From NCBI RefSeq assembly GCF_051020765.1, contig NC_134933.1, forward strand, positions 4,747,461 to 4,811,460: DNA of 64,000 bases, in the 5' to 3' direction. The stretch's first letter is position 1; every line of letters starts with the position of its first letter. Position numbers and translations under genes: made by a program. The notes below the pieces were generated by a model that had not been told where the DNA came from, searched no databases, and saw only the letters and a list, made by a program, of their open reading frames with translations. The stretch comes from Lasioglossum baleicum (Eukaryota > Arthropoda > Insecta > Hymenoptera > Halictidae). Shown piece after piece: positions 49,196 to 62,280 of the stretch.

Positions 49196-49490
49196 ATACA
49201 GGGTGTGGCCGGACGAGTGGTACAACCGAGCAGGGGGTGGTACTACATGTAAAAATTAGTCGAAAAAAAGGAATAACATTTTTTCGTTTGACGCTTCGTT
49301 TTCGAGAAAATCGAGTTTAATGTTCCGCCAGGTTCGCGTGCTTTAGTGTATGCACAAAGTAGAATTGGTTGATAATGGTCAGACGCGTCAGACGATTCCT
49401 ATGCAATACCACGTGTATTCGCTGCATTTTCAAACTCGATTTTCTCGAAAACGAAGCGTCAAACAAAAAAATGTTATTCCTTTTTCGCGC
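49196..49490. mobile_element. probable CAGGGTG MITE with internal inverted arms
   Basis: The arms at 49264-49318 and 49432-49485 are nearly perfect inverted repeats of about 54 bp. The left arm reads GGAATAACATTTTTTCGTTT, then GACGCTTCGTTTTCGAGAAA and ATCGAGTTT. They enclose about 113 bp. The left side carries TATACAGGGTGTGGCC at 49196, matching the termini at 3841 and 47152. No equally clear CACCCTGTA is seen on the right, so the right boundary is uncertain. The structure could form a strong hairpin. There is no coding capacity. Confidence 0.7.
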
Positions 49491-49741
49491 TCCTTTAGAC
49501 TTGTTTAAATGTGTACTACGCGAGTCAGGTAAACAACGCGTAGTGCAGCGATCGCGCTCTATGACTATCGCGCTCTCAGACAATCAGTGTGTAGCCTAAA
49601 CTGCTGCCTGACTAACGACACGTGTCTGTGATCGAATAAACTTTAGTCCAATATTATATTGCCACGTGCAAGTAACATTGGAGTTTCAATTGTGCCTCGC
49701 TCATTTGATTATAACGGTATAATAGGTTTTGTGTTCCGTAT

Positions 49742-49831
49742 TAATATTTATGCAAAATAAAATTTTCGTGCAATTGAAGATAATATAACAGCTATTTATT
49801 TCTGTCATAAATGCATAAAATCCGCAGTCTA
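49742..49831. mobile_element. TAGACTG-family MITE, left end degraded
   Basis: The right end, CATAAATGCATAAAATCCGCAGTC-TA, is the same as in 36078-36253. On the left, ATATTTATGCAAAATAAAAT followed by CAATTGAAG matches the left interior of that copy (CTTCATGCAAAATAAAAT, then CAATTGCAAG), but the terminal GACTGSGGAT is not recognisable. The copy is shortened in the middle. Confidence 0.7.
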
Positions 49832-52800
49832 CGTATCTCTCCCATTCATCTTCTTAGGAATACTGAAGAGAATGCAGCTACCTACGTATTTCGAATGTCA
49901 TATTCACGAATTTATAACACCTGGGGACACTGTGCGTCATTTTGCTTCGATTGCACTCGAAAGTTGAAAAAGATTGACAAGACATGACGAATGTTTCGGA
50001 GAGCTTTTAGAAACACGCTCTCGCGCCCCATATCGAGAGACTCCGGTATAAATTTTGAGCGAGCCTGCCAGTCAACAGAAAATTGGGGACCGTCGTTGAG
50101 AAATGTCCAGTCGCGACCACGCGACGCGACAAATTGCTTCGTTCTTGTATTCATTTTTCGGGACAATCGAAATTTTTCTTGGCATTATCGCACGGGGCGT
50201 GCGACGGCCCGTCTCGGCCCGACTTTCTCGCCGACTATCTCCGCCGACACACTCTCGCGCGACCGCGGCACGTGTTTCCCGGAGAAGAAGAAGAAGAAGA
50301 AGAATAAGAAGAAGGCGGTCCCCGCAACACAGGTTTCGAGATGACGAACAGCCTCACCGTGCGGTCCCGCTCGAAGGCTCGTGATATCGCGCGAAATTGT
50401 CTTCGTGCTCGGTTTCTGTCGAGCATACTCGAGGAGACATTGTGCTTGCTCGCGCGTTACGCTTCGCGACACAAACAAAATATTTTCGCTATATTTACTC
50501 GGCGAATCCGATTTTCCGTTGAATTTGAACGCGCCCGTTCTTCTGATCCAGAGGAAGACCCAGCTCCTCAATTTGTATTATTTCCGATGGGATAACTAAA
50601 AAGTTACGCTGGTAGCATTGATGTTTGGCATTTTGTTGTGCCTTGGTTATAAAAAATCCAATTTGGAATATAATAATTAACAAGTTTTTAGGTGTAGCAA
50701 CGTTTCTAACGTCTGTAAGACGTACGATATTTAAATGTTGATAAACATTGGTTGGGCCAATGTAGAATTATCATACGTAAATTTCCTGTTAATTAACCAA
50801 CTATAATATAATAATTGTAGGCCGAGCGTTGAATATTTGTAGACAAAACCATGAACCATATTCCAACCAACTTCCTACCTAAGGTAGTGATTATATTCCT
50901 TTGAACATAAAATGTGAAGTCTTACAGAAAATGTAAACATATAAACGTAACAGCTTTCCGTGCACAACTGGGGCAGTCGCTGTAGATTAATACTAGACGA
51001 TATTAATTATCGCGCTGCAGCTTCTGGGCGCGTATTTAGAAGGCCAGAGGGACACTGGGGTGTCGCGAATTCAATTCTTCGAGTTCAGGAGGGCGATTAA
51101 ACAATTTTCAGTTCTGCTTAAGCTGCTCGAAGAAATAGTTCTTACAACGGCTTTAACGCGACTCCGGCTATTCCATTTTATCCTATCCCGAGGGTGCAAA
51201 AACCGCGTGGCGGATTAACGAACGCGGAAATACCGTTGCGCTCGCGTAAGTCACACCTTTAGCGGGTTAATTAAAAGGTTTTTCCGGTTGAAAATCGCGC
51301 GGGCATCGCTCGGTTCCGCGAAAACTGGGTGGCAGCCGTTCGGGGCACCAAAGGCGCGCTAATAAAGGGTTTTTGTGGAGGAAACGAGCGCGAATTATCG
51401 CGGCCATTTCCCAGCGTCTTCGCGGAGTGCCGTCTTCGCTGGAATGGCTGGAAAAAGCGAGCGATAGGCCGGAGGCAACGGCGACGATACCGAGCTCATT
51501 CCTCTTCCAGCGGGATAATGCCAACCCATATCCGGCTGGAACGTGCGAATCCCGCGACACCTGCGTCAGACCTCGGACGGATGATCGCGGCAATCATCGA
51601 GGAACGACGATTGCGGACACGCTCGATCCTCTTCGCTCCGGCTTCCAGGAAATCGGTGTCACGTGAAACGTGACAGGGAGTACGGGGTCCGCGAAACTCT
51701 CGCTGAAATGCGACAATATTTGCTGCCCCCGGAGCGTGTTCCTTTGCGCGTAATCTCTCGCCGGGTAAAACACACGGGAAACTATATCTCCGGCGGCTTT
51801 TCCTCTCGCAAAGGAACATTTTCAAGTTTGTTTTACATTTTCCCTGGTTAGACCGCACGATGTGTATCCCGGTTTATTCTGTTTCTCTTCCGGCTGCAAG
51901 ATATCGCTCCACGCATCCGCGACACTGTTATTATTCTTAATCGCGAAAGTATGAGAATATTTTTCTTGCTGTACGAATAATTAATTCAGATGGTAAAACG
52001 AACAGAGACAACCAGCTGAAAGGTATGAAATTATTATTGCGACTCGAACTCCGTTGCACTGTTATCGTCTGCCGCGTCTTTGTTATCGAATATCAAACGC
52101 TATCAACGTTATCAATCACCAGTGTCTCCGGTTGCACAGATCCCCAGAGGATGTTCATCGATCCGCGACTCCCCTATCGCGGAACATCCTCAAGAAGGTC
52201 CATCGGTAGGAATTAAAACTGGGCGGCGGAGGGGTGGTTAATCGAGCGTAGAAGTGGCTGGTTCGTTGCAAAGTGATTCTCCAGGATCGTGGCCCTCGTT
52301 CCGGTCGGAATGGATGGAAGAAGACGCCGCTTGAGTTCGAAAAGATTGGCTAGAATTTTTCCGCGAACCTCCTTCCCCCGCGTCCTCTAGCCGGCGGCCG
52401 GGCAGGGGGTCGAAATGAGACTCAAATTAAAAACTATAAATCAGGCAGCAGAGGTTACGCGGTCCTGAGTGCTCGCAAGGGGTTGCAGGGGGTCGGAGAT
52501 AGAGAGCGGAGACGGATAAACGGGCGAAGGGATGGGGGCCGGTTGGCGTGGGGGTGGAAAACAGCGACGACGAGCGTCGCGGTGCGAATAAAAAGCGGCT
52601 AGAGCAACGGAGGTAGGGGTGGGACAAGTGGAATACGAATATCCGCATAGGTAGACGACGCCGACCTAGAAATATTCTCGAGTGCCGACTCTGAAACTTC
52701 CACCTCCTCCCTCCCTACTGTTTTTCTTTCTCTCTCATTCTCTGTTTTTCTCTCTCATTCTATTCGCTTCTATCCGCGTGTCCCTGGCTGGATGCCGGGG

Positions 52801-55200
52801 GTTGCGAGTATACCGAGTTCCTCTTATCGTTCTTTTACTTCACGTTCCGCCGTAGTTTACATACGCGGCAGCCGGAGCATCGTGCGGGCCAAGTAGGTGG
52901 TATTGTTATTGCTTTCGCAGACGAGGCGGCCCGCTTCGTTACAACGTGTACAAGTGTTCCACCAAACTTTTCTTCAAGAAACAAAGGCCGGGGCTGGAGA
53001 GGAGCGGAGATATTGCGGCCGCCCCCTCCTCTCTGCCTTCTTTAACCTTCCGCGGAGTACGTTTGGTTTTCAGAGATACGTAACAAGCAATCGCGGTGTA
53101 AAGCTTTCCTAAGTGCTTGGTTCAGTTCGAACGACTGTCGAACGTTGAGGAATCAATTATTATCGTTCCCCTTCATCGACGTTGCATCTTAATCCTTTGC
53201 ACTCGTAGCTATTACGACTTCAATGATAAAAGACTCCACAGTTTCAAACACTCTGGGACGTCTTCAAGGTAGCAGATTTCACAACGAAGTTCAATCGCCA
53301 GAAGTGGAGCGGTTCACGACAGAAACGCAAAGTGGCAGGATTGATTAAAGATTAAAACTTCGTTTCGAATCTCCACTGGGTCGACTTGCTGACCAAAGAC
53401 GGGGATTCTCACGACTCCGAGAAATACTGGATTTACGAGACGGGTAAAGTAGAGGGTGGAGGAGGCCGTAAAACCGGCCGTTTAACCGAAATTACGGTGA
53501 TCGATCTCGGCGCAATAAGAATCCGCCTTTTCAGCGAATTACTTTTTCCCGTGCGTCGTTCATTTTCGTCGAACGAAAAATGACGGGACTGTGTGGATCC
53601 GATGCGACGTGTACGCGGGGCGTTTACCCGCTCGCGAATGCCGCCGTAAAACGCCGCGGCACCGTTTGCATTCTAAGCCACTTTCGCAATCAACGGGTCA
53701 ATTACGCTCGGCGTCCAGCCGAACGTATTTCGAGGCCAGGCTAACCAGGAAACAGGCTCGACCCGACGCGCTCATAGACCGCGCATCTTCCGGCAACGAG
53801 TCGCGCGCGTTGCTGGACTGTTCGAAGAGCTATGAATAACATTAAGCCTCGCGAGCCGGGCCGCGAGGATGCGTCGCGGAACAATGTCAAAGTTTAAACG
53901 GAATTTCAATGCGGCCGCCGGAAGGTATACATATTTTATCGCGGCAGCGAAAGAGATTATTGCGCTGCCAGTAGTCCCGCGGATCTATCCGTGAATATTT
54001 AAACTTCCATTTGGGCGCTACCGCGTTCCATTCGAGCCTCGGAGCACCAGCCGCTCTCGATTCATTCTCAAAAGTATCCAATATCCTCACGACCGCGGTT
54101 ATTTAATCTTAAAACGAAGCATCCGTCTCTGATGCCGACCGAATCATCGTTATTAGCTCCCCGGGCGATGCTTCGCCCTTTTTCCACTTCAATTATACCA
54201 GCAACGGTTTATTCCGACGAAAAACGTGGACAAGACGCTCGTCAAATGAATTTTCTTCTCTTATATCAGCTGCAGCTATTTCTTCGATCGAAGCGTGTGA
54301 GCGGCGGCCTTATCTATCGCCGGGTCCAGAGTTTCACGACTATACGCGTCTCGTGACTGTCTCGTGAGTAGTAACAGTTTTAGTACCATACTTTCCTCGC
54401 CGTTCGGGAGATTTTTGCACACTTTCATATCATTGGACTCGATCACTTCAAACTGCATGCGACTTCTTATTCCCCAAAGTTAAACATATCGAGCGATAAC
54501 AGCCTTTTGAGAACAAAGAGTGCCACAACACTGTTTTATATCATTGAAACGATATAGATAAAAAGTAGAATTTTGGAGGAGACGATGCAGATTTCCACGA
54601 AGATTCAAATAATTTTTTCTGACAACCGGTACGTCAGCTTGCGACGCAATGAGAGGGGGATGAAGAATGTTTTACGAGCAGCAGAAAGCAGTGGTGCTGG
54701 GTGAAGCAGAAGTGTTGGTCATTAATGTCTCGGAGAATTAGATTAATTTTGGCGAAAATCTCCGAATCCCTGGCTGATATCGCGAGTCGGCAGCGTCCGA
54801 GGGTGTCCCAACCCTTGGCTTGAAGGGTGGCGATAGATGAGCAAACCAACGGTCCGGAATCGAGGAAGAAGTCGCAGGAGGACCATTTCGAGGCGGTCTA
54901 CTAAATTTCAGCGACACTAGGCAGCCAGTTTTCCCCTCGTGGAGGCGGTGGCGAGCGTCGTCAAAGACGCCCAGCGTCTGAGCTCTCGACGCCGCCCCCG
55001 GCTTAACGGTGCCGCAGGGTAATATATCGCTCGGGTCCGGTATTAATCACTTTTATTAGGTTATTATAATACCCGGCCGACTGGCTCTTGGTTAAGGCGC
55101 AATTTATCTCCCGAACGATGCATATTTAACGCGAAGGCGCCACTCTTCGTTCGCTATCATTCACGCGCGGCAATCTCGCGATCCCGCGGCAGCGGTGAAG
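49832..55200. other. gene-free block
   Basis: No gene supported. A GAA triplet run lies at 50282-50314. An AT-rich island spans about 50600-50960. TTAATCCTTTGCACTCG at about 53192 resembles a piggyBac-type terminus, but no convincing partner was found. Other open frames (for example 51329-51673, 50185-50571) are unrecognised and overlap opposite-strand frames. Confidence 0.45.
50282..50314. repeat. (GAA)n trinucleotide repeat
   Basis: About ten GAA units with one GAATAA interruption. The run translates as poly-Lys or poly-Glu/Arg depending on frame, an artefact of low complexity. Confidence 0.9.
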
Positions 55201-55261
55201 AGAGAAAAACGAGAGAAAGGGCTTTCTCTCGAACGAAGGGAGAGAACGAGGCGGGGGGAAA

Positions 55262-55316
55262 ACGCTCCTCTGGATACTGGCAGCACAGACGAGGTATAGA
55301 AGTAGACCAATCGCCA
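55262..55316 (-). repeat. gapped inverted duplication, left arm
   Basis: On the minus strand this reads GATTGGTCTACTTCTATACC, then TCGTCTGTGCTG and CAG, matching 56218-56268 on the plus strand with few differences. Similarity weakens but seems to continue on both sides. Both copies are followed by pyrimidine-rich sequence, and both have TCTC and CGAAAAC words on the inner side. Both translate with a shared IGLLLYLVCA peptide. The roughly 0.9 kb between the arms is strongly AT-rich. Confidence 0.75.
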
Positions 55317-56217
55317 TATGGGGTTTCGTGTCTCGTACAATAACAACTGGTTTTCTTACTACGAAGTAGATCCACGAAAACGATCAAATACAAATGGCTA
55401 ACGAGTTGTGTCTGTGATGTTATGACTATATGTTTAAATTATATTTCTTGATTTGAGAGATGTCATTATGTTATATATCTACAATTATCTTTATACGCAA
55501 CAGTACGACACGTACAGACTCGGACTTGATCAGTCTCGTCCGGTCCTAGAGTACCGTTTGCCATAAAATTTTTCAATATTAATAAATAAATAAGAGAAAG
55601 AATACTAAACAGGTTAGCCAGGCCATCTAGATGAAGATAAGCATCTTTCTTCTGCAAAACATACTATTTTCAAAATGTCCTACGATTACAATTTTTATTA
55701 TATTGGATTAATTTCTTTATTTTCGAGGTAGATGGATATTTAGGAAGCAATACAAAATACAGACTTTATACATGTCAATGTGATAAAGTTCATTTTCCGA
55801 CAAAATGTCACTCGATTTTACAATCCCAACCACTGTGTGCCGTAGTAAATCGCGAGTAAATACATAATTCCGAGCCCTGATTTAAATAATAGCGAAAGTA
55901 CATATGAATGTTTTTAGTAGGACTTCCTCATGTGTGTGAATTTGACTTCTTGATGTTCGCTATATATGTATATGATTTACTTGAATATAAGCTTTCCCAC
56001 GTAGAAACGTCGCGTAACAGGCATAAAAGGAACAACATTCTTTTGTTGCATACATCATTTATAGAATCCCCGACGTGAGATATCAAATTCCATCAGTAAC
56101 AGAGCCGTTGTAGAATACAAGTTGCACAATATTAGTTTTCGTCGATACGGTAGGATGTGACATGGAATGGTAAGAGGGCTCTAGAGCCCTACGGGCGTGA
56201 GACAGAAAAATACATTG
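55317..56217. other. AT-rich spacer between inverted arms
   Basis: About 900 bases of clearly AT-rich sequence lie between the arms at 55262-55316 and 56218-56268. No open frame longer than about 63 codons, no transposase and no tandem repeat are visible. A perfect 16-base palindrome, AGGGCTCTAGAGCCCT, lies at 56175-56190 near the right arm. It could be the body of a decayed transposon or unrelated filler. Confidence 0.5.
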
Positions 56218-56268
56218 GGTGATTGGTCTACTCTTATACCTCGTCTGTGCTGACAGCTACCAACGCGG
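56218..56268 (+). repeat. gapped inverted duplication, right arm
   Basis: The plus-strand copy reads GTGATTGGTCTACTCTTATACC, then TCGTCTGTGCTGACAG. It is the mirror of 55262-55316. Two overlapping plus-strand frames begin here (56219-56725 and 56223-56720). The fact that two frames are open at once for 165 codons argues for base composition, not for two genes. Confidence 0.75.
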
Positions 56269-59200
56269 CCCTCTGTATATCGCCAACGCGATCTACCTTA
56301 GCGCTAACTACGGCCGACTGCTTCTTTCCCTTCGCCTTTCTTTTTCCCCACCGAGAGAGAGAGAGTCCACCCAGCTCCTTTCCCTCCCTTCCGCCACCCT
56401 CTACGCGGTCGGTTCTTTTTATACCTCTTACCCGCTCGCCGACACGTTGCACCGATCAACTATCAATTACCTGGGTCGGTGCACCGGCCACACTGAGCAC
56501 GACCTGCTCGGAATGCACCTTCGAGCAGGGACGATTCCTGTCGACCGCAAATCGCGTCCTGGAGAATCTCGTGTCCCGACCGCTCGACATTTGTCCCGGC
56601 TTATCAGTCTCCAGTTCCACTGCCCCGTTACGATACCGACACCCAGACCACCGGAAAGCTCGCCGAGATTGCAGAGTCTCACTTCAGCCGTGCAAAGTTT
56701 CTTTGGCGAAGTGCGAGTGAAGTAAAATTGTATGTACAGTACCGTCCACGTAGTCTTAAGGGGAGTACAGACTTTTTGGGAACAAGAAATTGAATATTTT
56801 TTATTTCGTGACAATATGATCCACCAATTTCATTACAGAAATCTATTTCATCTATGTGTTCGAATTGTGTGCGAAATTGTTCGTTTTACATCGAAGCGAA
56901 TGTACCAGAAAAATTCCACGGTCGAGGGAGAAGTCGACTTTAACAAAGTTTTCCGGGTATTATCCTGATTTCAGAAGTTGCGCGACGAAGGAGGACGACG
57001 AGGATTTGTGTCCTGATGAGTATTTTACGATGATACCCGGGACGTTATTCCATCGCTGCCGAAGTTTCCGCGACGGTATTATTAAATTTGTTAAAAGTTA
57101 TGGCCGACCTTTGCCCTTCCCACGTCATTCCTCCGCAAGGCCGCATGATCGATGCGGCGGACGATGCAGATCCGACAGTTTCATCTCGATAGCAAAATTC
57201 CGGATCCGAAAAGTACGAAATTGAAAGACCAGCATTTTATAAAGAAATATCGAAACCGCTATAGACTTTAAGCTCACGATCGATTCTCTCGTCTATTAAT
57301 TTCTGGAAATTCCGAGGTAACGCGGGATTCTATTGAAAAAGTTGATGCATAATCTATTAGAAATGGCGTTCGTCATATCTGGGACGTTTCCTCCCCTGTG
57401 AGCCGGCGATCGCACTTCCGATCACACCGCCTCGACTTGATCTCGGTCGGCCGATAACCGCGATCTCCAAGTAAACAATTTCCTGCTCGAACGAAGCTGC
57501 TGGAAGGTAATAAACTTTTTAATGCAAATTTCCTCGCGGCCGGTGCAGCATCGTGCAGAGCGGACCTGAGCGGAGCCGCGGAGCAGACCGGAGTTTTTCC
57601 AATAATTCCTGCCGGTCCGCTTCCTTCCATTTCCCGTGTTCACCGATGCATCCCGCCAATCAACTATCAATTACGACGATCCGCTCGCGCACTCGCCGCG
57701 CCGCGCCGCGCCGGTCAACCGGGGAACGCGCGGGTTCAAGCGGGTAGGTGATTTCCGCGGTGTAACGGCCCGTAGTTAGAACTTTGTCGCAGAACGTGGA
57801 CCTGAGAGAGCGGCCGAGAGAGAGACCGAGGAAGATAAGCTGATTTTCTTCGGGCTTGCTCGTTGGTATGCAACACGGGACACCGCGAGAGATCGACTAT
57901 CGATCGAGCTGCTGCGACTCGTCGCAGCATCGTGTCGCCTCGAGTTGTCGGGATGCACGCGAGGCTGCGATTTACAGCGCGCATAATTTCACGGCGGGCG
58001 CACGGCAGGTGCGAGACGACTGCGAAATTTCAGTTTTCGATAGTTCGCAGCGCCGCGTTCCGCGATAATGGCGATCGTAACTCGATTTGTCGTTCTTCTT
58101 TCCACGTGGCCCGTTACAGTTGCTACGCTCCGCTCCGCCGCCGTGCCATATCGCGCCGCATTGCGCGATACCTGCCGAGTGTAACGTTTTATTAGAGCTG
58201 CTGTTTTATTCGAGTATTATTTGTTTCTGCACCACCGCGAAAACTTGCGCATGGATGCTCATCGTCGGCGATCGTTCCTGAAAACTGCTCCGAAGCATTT
58301 GTCACCCGGAAATACTCTTTCGATTTTATCGAGCTCCTCTCGTATGGCTGTCTTCGCAATCGACAGACCTAATTCGTTCCCACGGTGTCTCTAACTTCGT
58401 GTTTTATCCCTGTTCTTCCTTTTCGAATCGTTTACAGCCGACACTAGACGAGAGCTTTGTCCAACTTTACCGAAATATAATTATGAGACGTCAATTTGTC
58501 TAGAAGTGCACTATTCAACAGAAGATTGAAAACTAAGAGATAGTTGGAAACTCATGACGTACACCGACGATATGCACTAGGAGATACACGGGCAGCAATA
58601 GTACATACAGTTCTTTTCCTCTGCCCGTATTTTTATTGCAGACTTTTCCGGAGTATAACGGGACCCGTTCGACACCAAGGGCCTCCATTCCGAGACTATC
58701 GACAGTACAGTAAAAATAAAAAATATATCTTTCAATTGCCAATGACCGGCACAAATGATGAAAACAGCTGAGCAGTGGCTCATATTCTCTTTTGTTCGCG
58801 CAAAGAAGACGAAAGGGGATAGAAAGAGCGTTCTGTTTTGAGAAAGGAGCGAGTCAGAGGATACAAAAGCTAGACAGGCCGATCAGAGCTACGCCCGAAC
58901 TCGGACCGAGGTGTTTTATATGCCGGCTGATCCTCCGTCGAATGACGGGCGTCGTGTCACCTGGATCGCGCGGGATTTCCGGTGCACACGCGACACCGTC
59001 GCGTCGCATCGGCCGCGATCAATCGACTTTTTCTCTTTGGCGCTGGGAGACGCCGCGACTTGCATCGATAACCAATCTCGGAGCCTTGGCTACCCTTACT
59101 TGGAGAGCTCGCGATGGATAAGGCGTTCGACGATCCACGGCGACAGAGGATCCTCGAAAAATCGTCGTGTCTCCTCCGAACGGCTACGATCCGGTGATCG

Positions 59201-62200
59201 AGCGCCTTGTCCGATCGATGCATCTCGATTCGCTGCCACCTGAGACCGTCGCGTCGTTTCCGCGTCGAATGCAACGAAACGGAATCCCATTTCGAGCCAG
59301 GTGCTCGTGACGAAATCACAAAGACGAATCAGCTTGGAAACAACTATTTACGGGAATAGCAATTAACATAAAAAAAGCAATGCGGCTCGTTGGAACAGAG
59401 TGAACAGTATTCTAAATTCAGTAACAAGATTTTCGACGCACTTATAGTAAATCGTCGGTTTCGACGTTCTATTTAATTTGAAATTATCACCGGAGGACGG
59501 TCTTGGATTCGGAGTCAGGCGTTGAAAGTATGCGATTCGGTTAACAGCGGCGCGGCGCGTCGGCCGCATCGATTTTCTTCGGGATTACCGGTATTTCCAT
59601 TTTCCGGCGGCGACTCGTGAGATGTAACAACGACCTACGACAATCCCGTAATCGAGCCGGTCGAATAATTCTGGCTCCCCACGACTCGTAAGCCATTCGA
59701 ATGGTCCTTTGCCTATCGAGGCGATAGCCTCTTTCGCGGTGGGAGGTAACGTAATTTATTGCTTGGCTTGCCCTTAAATCTTAATGGGATTCGATTAAAG
59801 ACGACATTTCCCAGCGACACCAGGAGAAACCCCTACAATGTCTGCGACCTCCGCACTCTCGTACCCCGTCGGCTTCCGCCACCGGTACCGCTCGATTCAC
59901 GATCGTATTTCCATCCATACACCTCGTCCCACGGTCCTGAGAATTCCGTTAAGAGTCCGGGCTCTTTCGTCCACCGTTTTACTCGACGTCCACGATACAT
60001 GACCCCCTTTTAAATTCCGTTTCGCGGCTTCCCCAACCGCGATTCTTCGCTGATCCTCGGTCCTGTTCGCGGAGATCACCGTCTTACGAATAGCGCACCC
60101 TTCAACAATGTTTTCCCGTGGATGTTCTAAATTGTTCTAAAAGTAGCTTACGATTCGATTAGAATCCTCTGTGGTCTAACGGCGAAATTTTCGTAAAATT
60201 GCAGCGAGAAGCGAAACGAACTCAATTTTCTAGAGATGAGGTCAAGCAGAATAGGACGATTCAACGAATTCTTGTGCTCCGGAGTTCGCAACAGCAGTAG
60301 CTTTTTGAAAATGCTTGCGTTCGCGCGACATTAAGGACAAAGACGAGACTTCGACTTCGCTTGAAACTTCTCGAAAACAGAAACATCGAAGCTCCAGAAG
60401 ATAACGGGAAGTTGCGAGCGGAGTTTCGCGCTCACGCGGAGAGGGGGAGAGAATGCAATTTCGAATTGCATTTTTACTCGAACAATTCCGCCGCGGAAGT
60501 TTGGGGCGCATGTACAGAGTCAGCAGCGTCGAGGCTGGCCAAAAATCGGGGGCGGAGAGGCCCGGCAAAAAATCCGCTCGGCGAGGAGGCGCGGATTCAG
60601 CAAAGCTTTCGGCGCGACGACGCGGCGCGGCAGTGTCGCACGAATTGAATCGTGCTAATTCGAGCGAGGCGCGCGTGACCGGCATGCATTCGGTTGTCGG
60701 CATTCCCGCGGAAGACGCTCGGCCGATTTCTTCGAATACGATCGCGCCGCGCGATCCTTCGGGATTAAGTCGGGAAGGAGCAGGTGTAATCGACCGTTTC
60801 CATGCTGCCGGCGAGACCTTACCAGGTTATATTCCGGCTGGGATCGTACGAACGCGGAAGCGTTTCGAAGCGGCTTTTTGCCGCCTTCCTCTCTCAGCAT
60901 TTCTGCTGTCGCGGCAAGGGTCTCCCTCGTGAACCTGCTGTAGGTTCCCGGTGGAATTCGACCTGCGCGCAGGGAAATGAATGGCTCGCGCTCACCCGTC
61001 TAACGGGTACCGCGTTTTCGAACGAATGAATCACGATTTTTCGTCGATCGGACGCCACACGGCCAAGTACATTCCCCGTATCTATGCTAGAATCTAATTA
61101 GCGACGCTGGCGAGTGAGAAGAAGCAGCTAGCAACTGCCTCGCCTCGCCTCGCCGCCTCGCGCCACGCTGTGCTGCGGTGTGAGTTCTCTCTGGCATTAG
61201 GAAAATCGATGAAACAAGAGAGAGTAAGGTACTAACAGGGAAGGAGTCGAGAGCGCAGGTTGGTTCGTGATCGAGCTAACGATTCAAGAAATTTCATTCC
61301 TCGGAAACCGTAAAAACCACGGGAGACCGACGTTCCCGGTGAAATCTCGAGTTCTTCTTTCTTCGCGCGTGGCGTTGTTTCCAAAGGTGCTTCAATCTCC
61401 GTGGAAAATAATTTCAAGAAAATGAAGATTACCTTCGTAACAAGCTCCATGAATATTCACGGGGGCGCAGTCGCGCAATCTCGCCGGCTCGCGAGAAAGA
61501 AAACAATCCGGCTCTCCCCCTGATCGTTCCGTTTTCCGTGGACAAGGGAGAAGCCGGCGAGAGACGGGGAGGGAGACGGAGAGGGAGAGATTGTGTTGTG
61601 TTGTCCGTCGCCGAAGCGAAGCGGAATAACCATGAATCTTTAGCCGGTACGTTTCGAAGACGAAATCATGGCATTAACCATCCCGCGAGGGGATCAGGAG
61701 AAGCACACGGGGCCAGAATAAAGCGGGTAGAAACGGATGGCTTCCGTTCCAGACGGACAGGCGGACAGGCATCGAGAGTGGAGCCCGGCGGATTCGTTGA
61801 TTGGCTACACCGGCGCGCGGCGGAAGGATGAAGCAACGTGGCCGGTAGCTACGTCCATCGTTGTTGCAGCAACCGCTTCTTACCTATCCCTAGCTCGTCT
61901 TTCGACAGCGATATACTACGTACCGTTTGTATAACCCCACCCGGCCGACTACGTGCCGGTGGCTTCCAAATAAGACACGTACAAGACGCTCCAATTTCAG
62001 CTGACACCTGCGTTTCACGCCAGCCGTGAAACGCTTCCAAAACTGCGTCCCTCTTGCTTCGACCTTCCACAGCTTCCCCTCTCGCTTCCGCGTGCTCGCG
62101 AACGTCGCCGAGGATGATACACTGCCAGGACGGACAGGTTCCATCGTACACGTGCGAGGGCGACAACCGGACGAGATAAAGATTGCAAGGACTGCGAACT

Positions 62201-62280
62201 GATACTCTATCGTGCAGCCTGCAGCTAAGAATCCTGAGGCTATGTGTCTATTCGAAAATTTCTCCCCAAACTAAATACAC
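56269..62280. other. gene-free block
   Basis: No gene supported in 6 kb. CGCGC-type repeats lie at about 57696-57713 and CCTCG units at about 61138-61162. Open frames of up to 159 codons (for example 60453-60932) overlap others in different frames and have no recognisable domain. I find no transposon ends. Confidence 0.45.

Noticed and set aside
53189..53347. TTAATCCTTTGCACTCG at 53192 and a TTAA at about 53345, considered as a piggyBac-like element.
   Set aside because: The right side does not carry a convincing inverted copy of the left terminus, so a boundary pair cannot be supported.
56219..56725. Two overlapping plus-strand frames of 168 and 165 codons.
   Set aside because: Two frames open over the same bases indicate a lack of stop codons due to composition. 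The N-terminal peptide shared with 55126-55317 comes from the inverted repeat and is not evidence of a gene.
60929..60946. GTGAACCTGCTG resembles the 3' end of small-subunit rRNA.
   Set aside because: Only about ten bases agree. The sequence on both sides does not resemble rRNA or its spacer.
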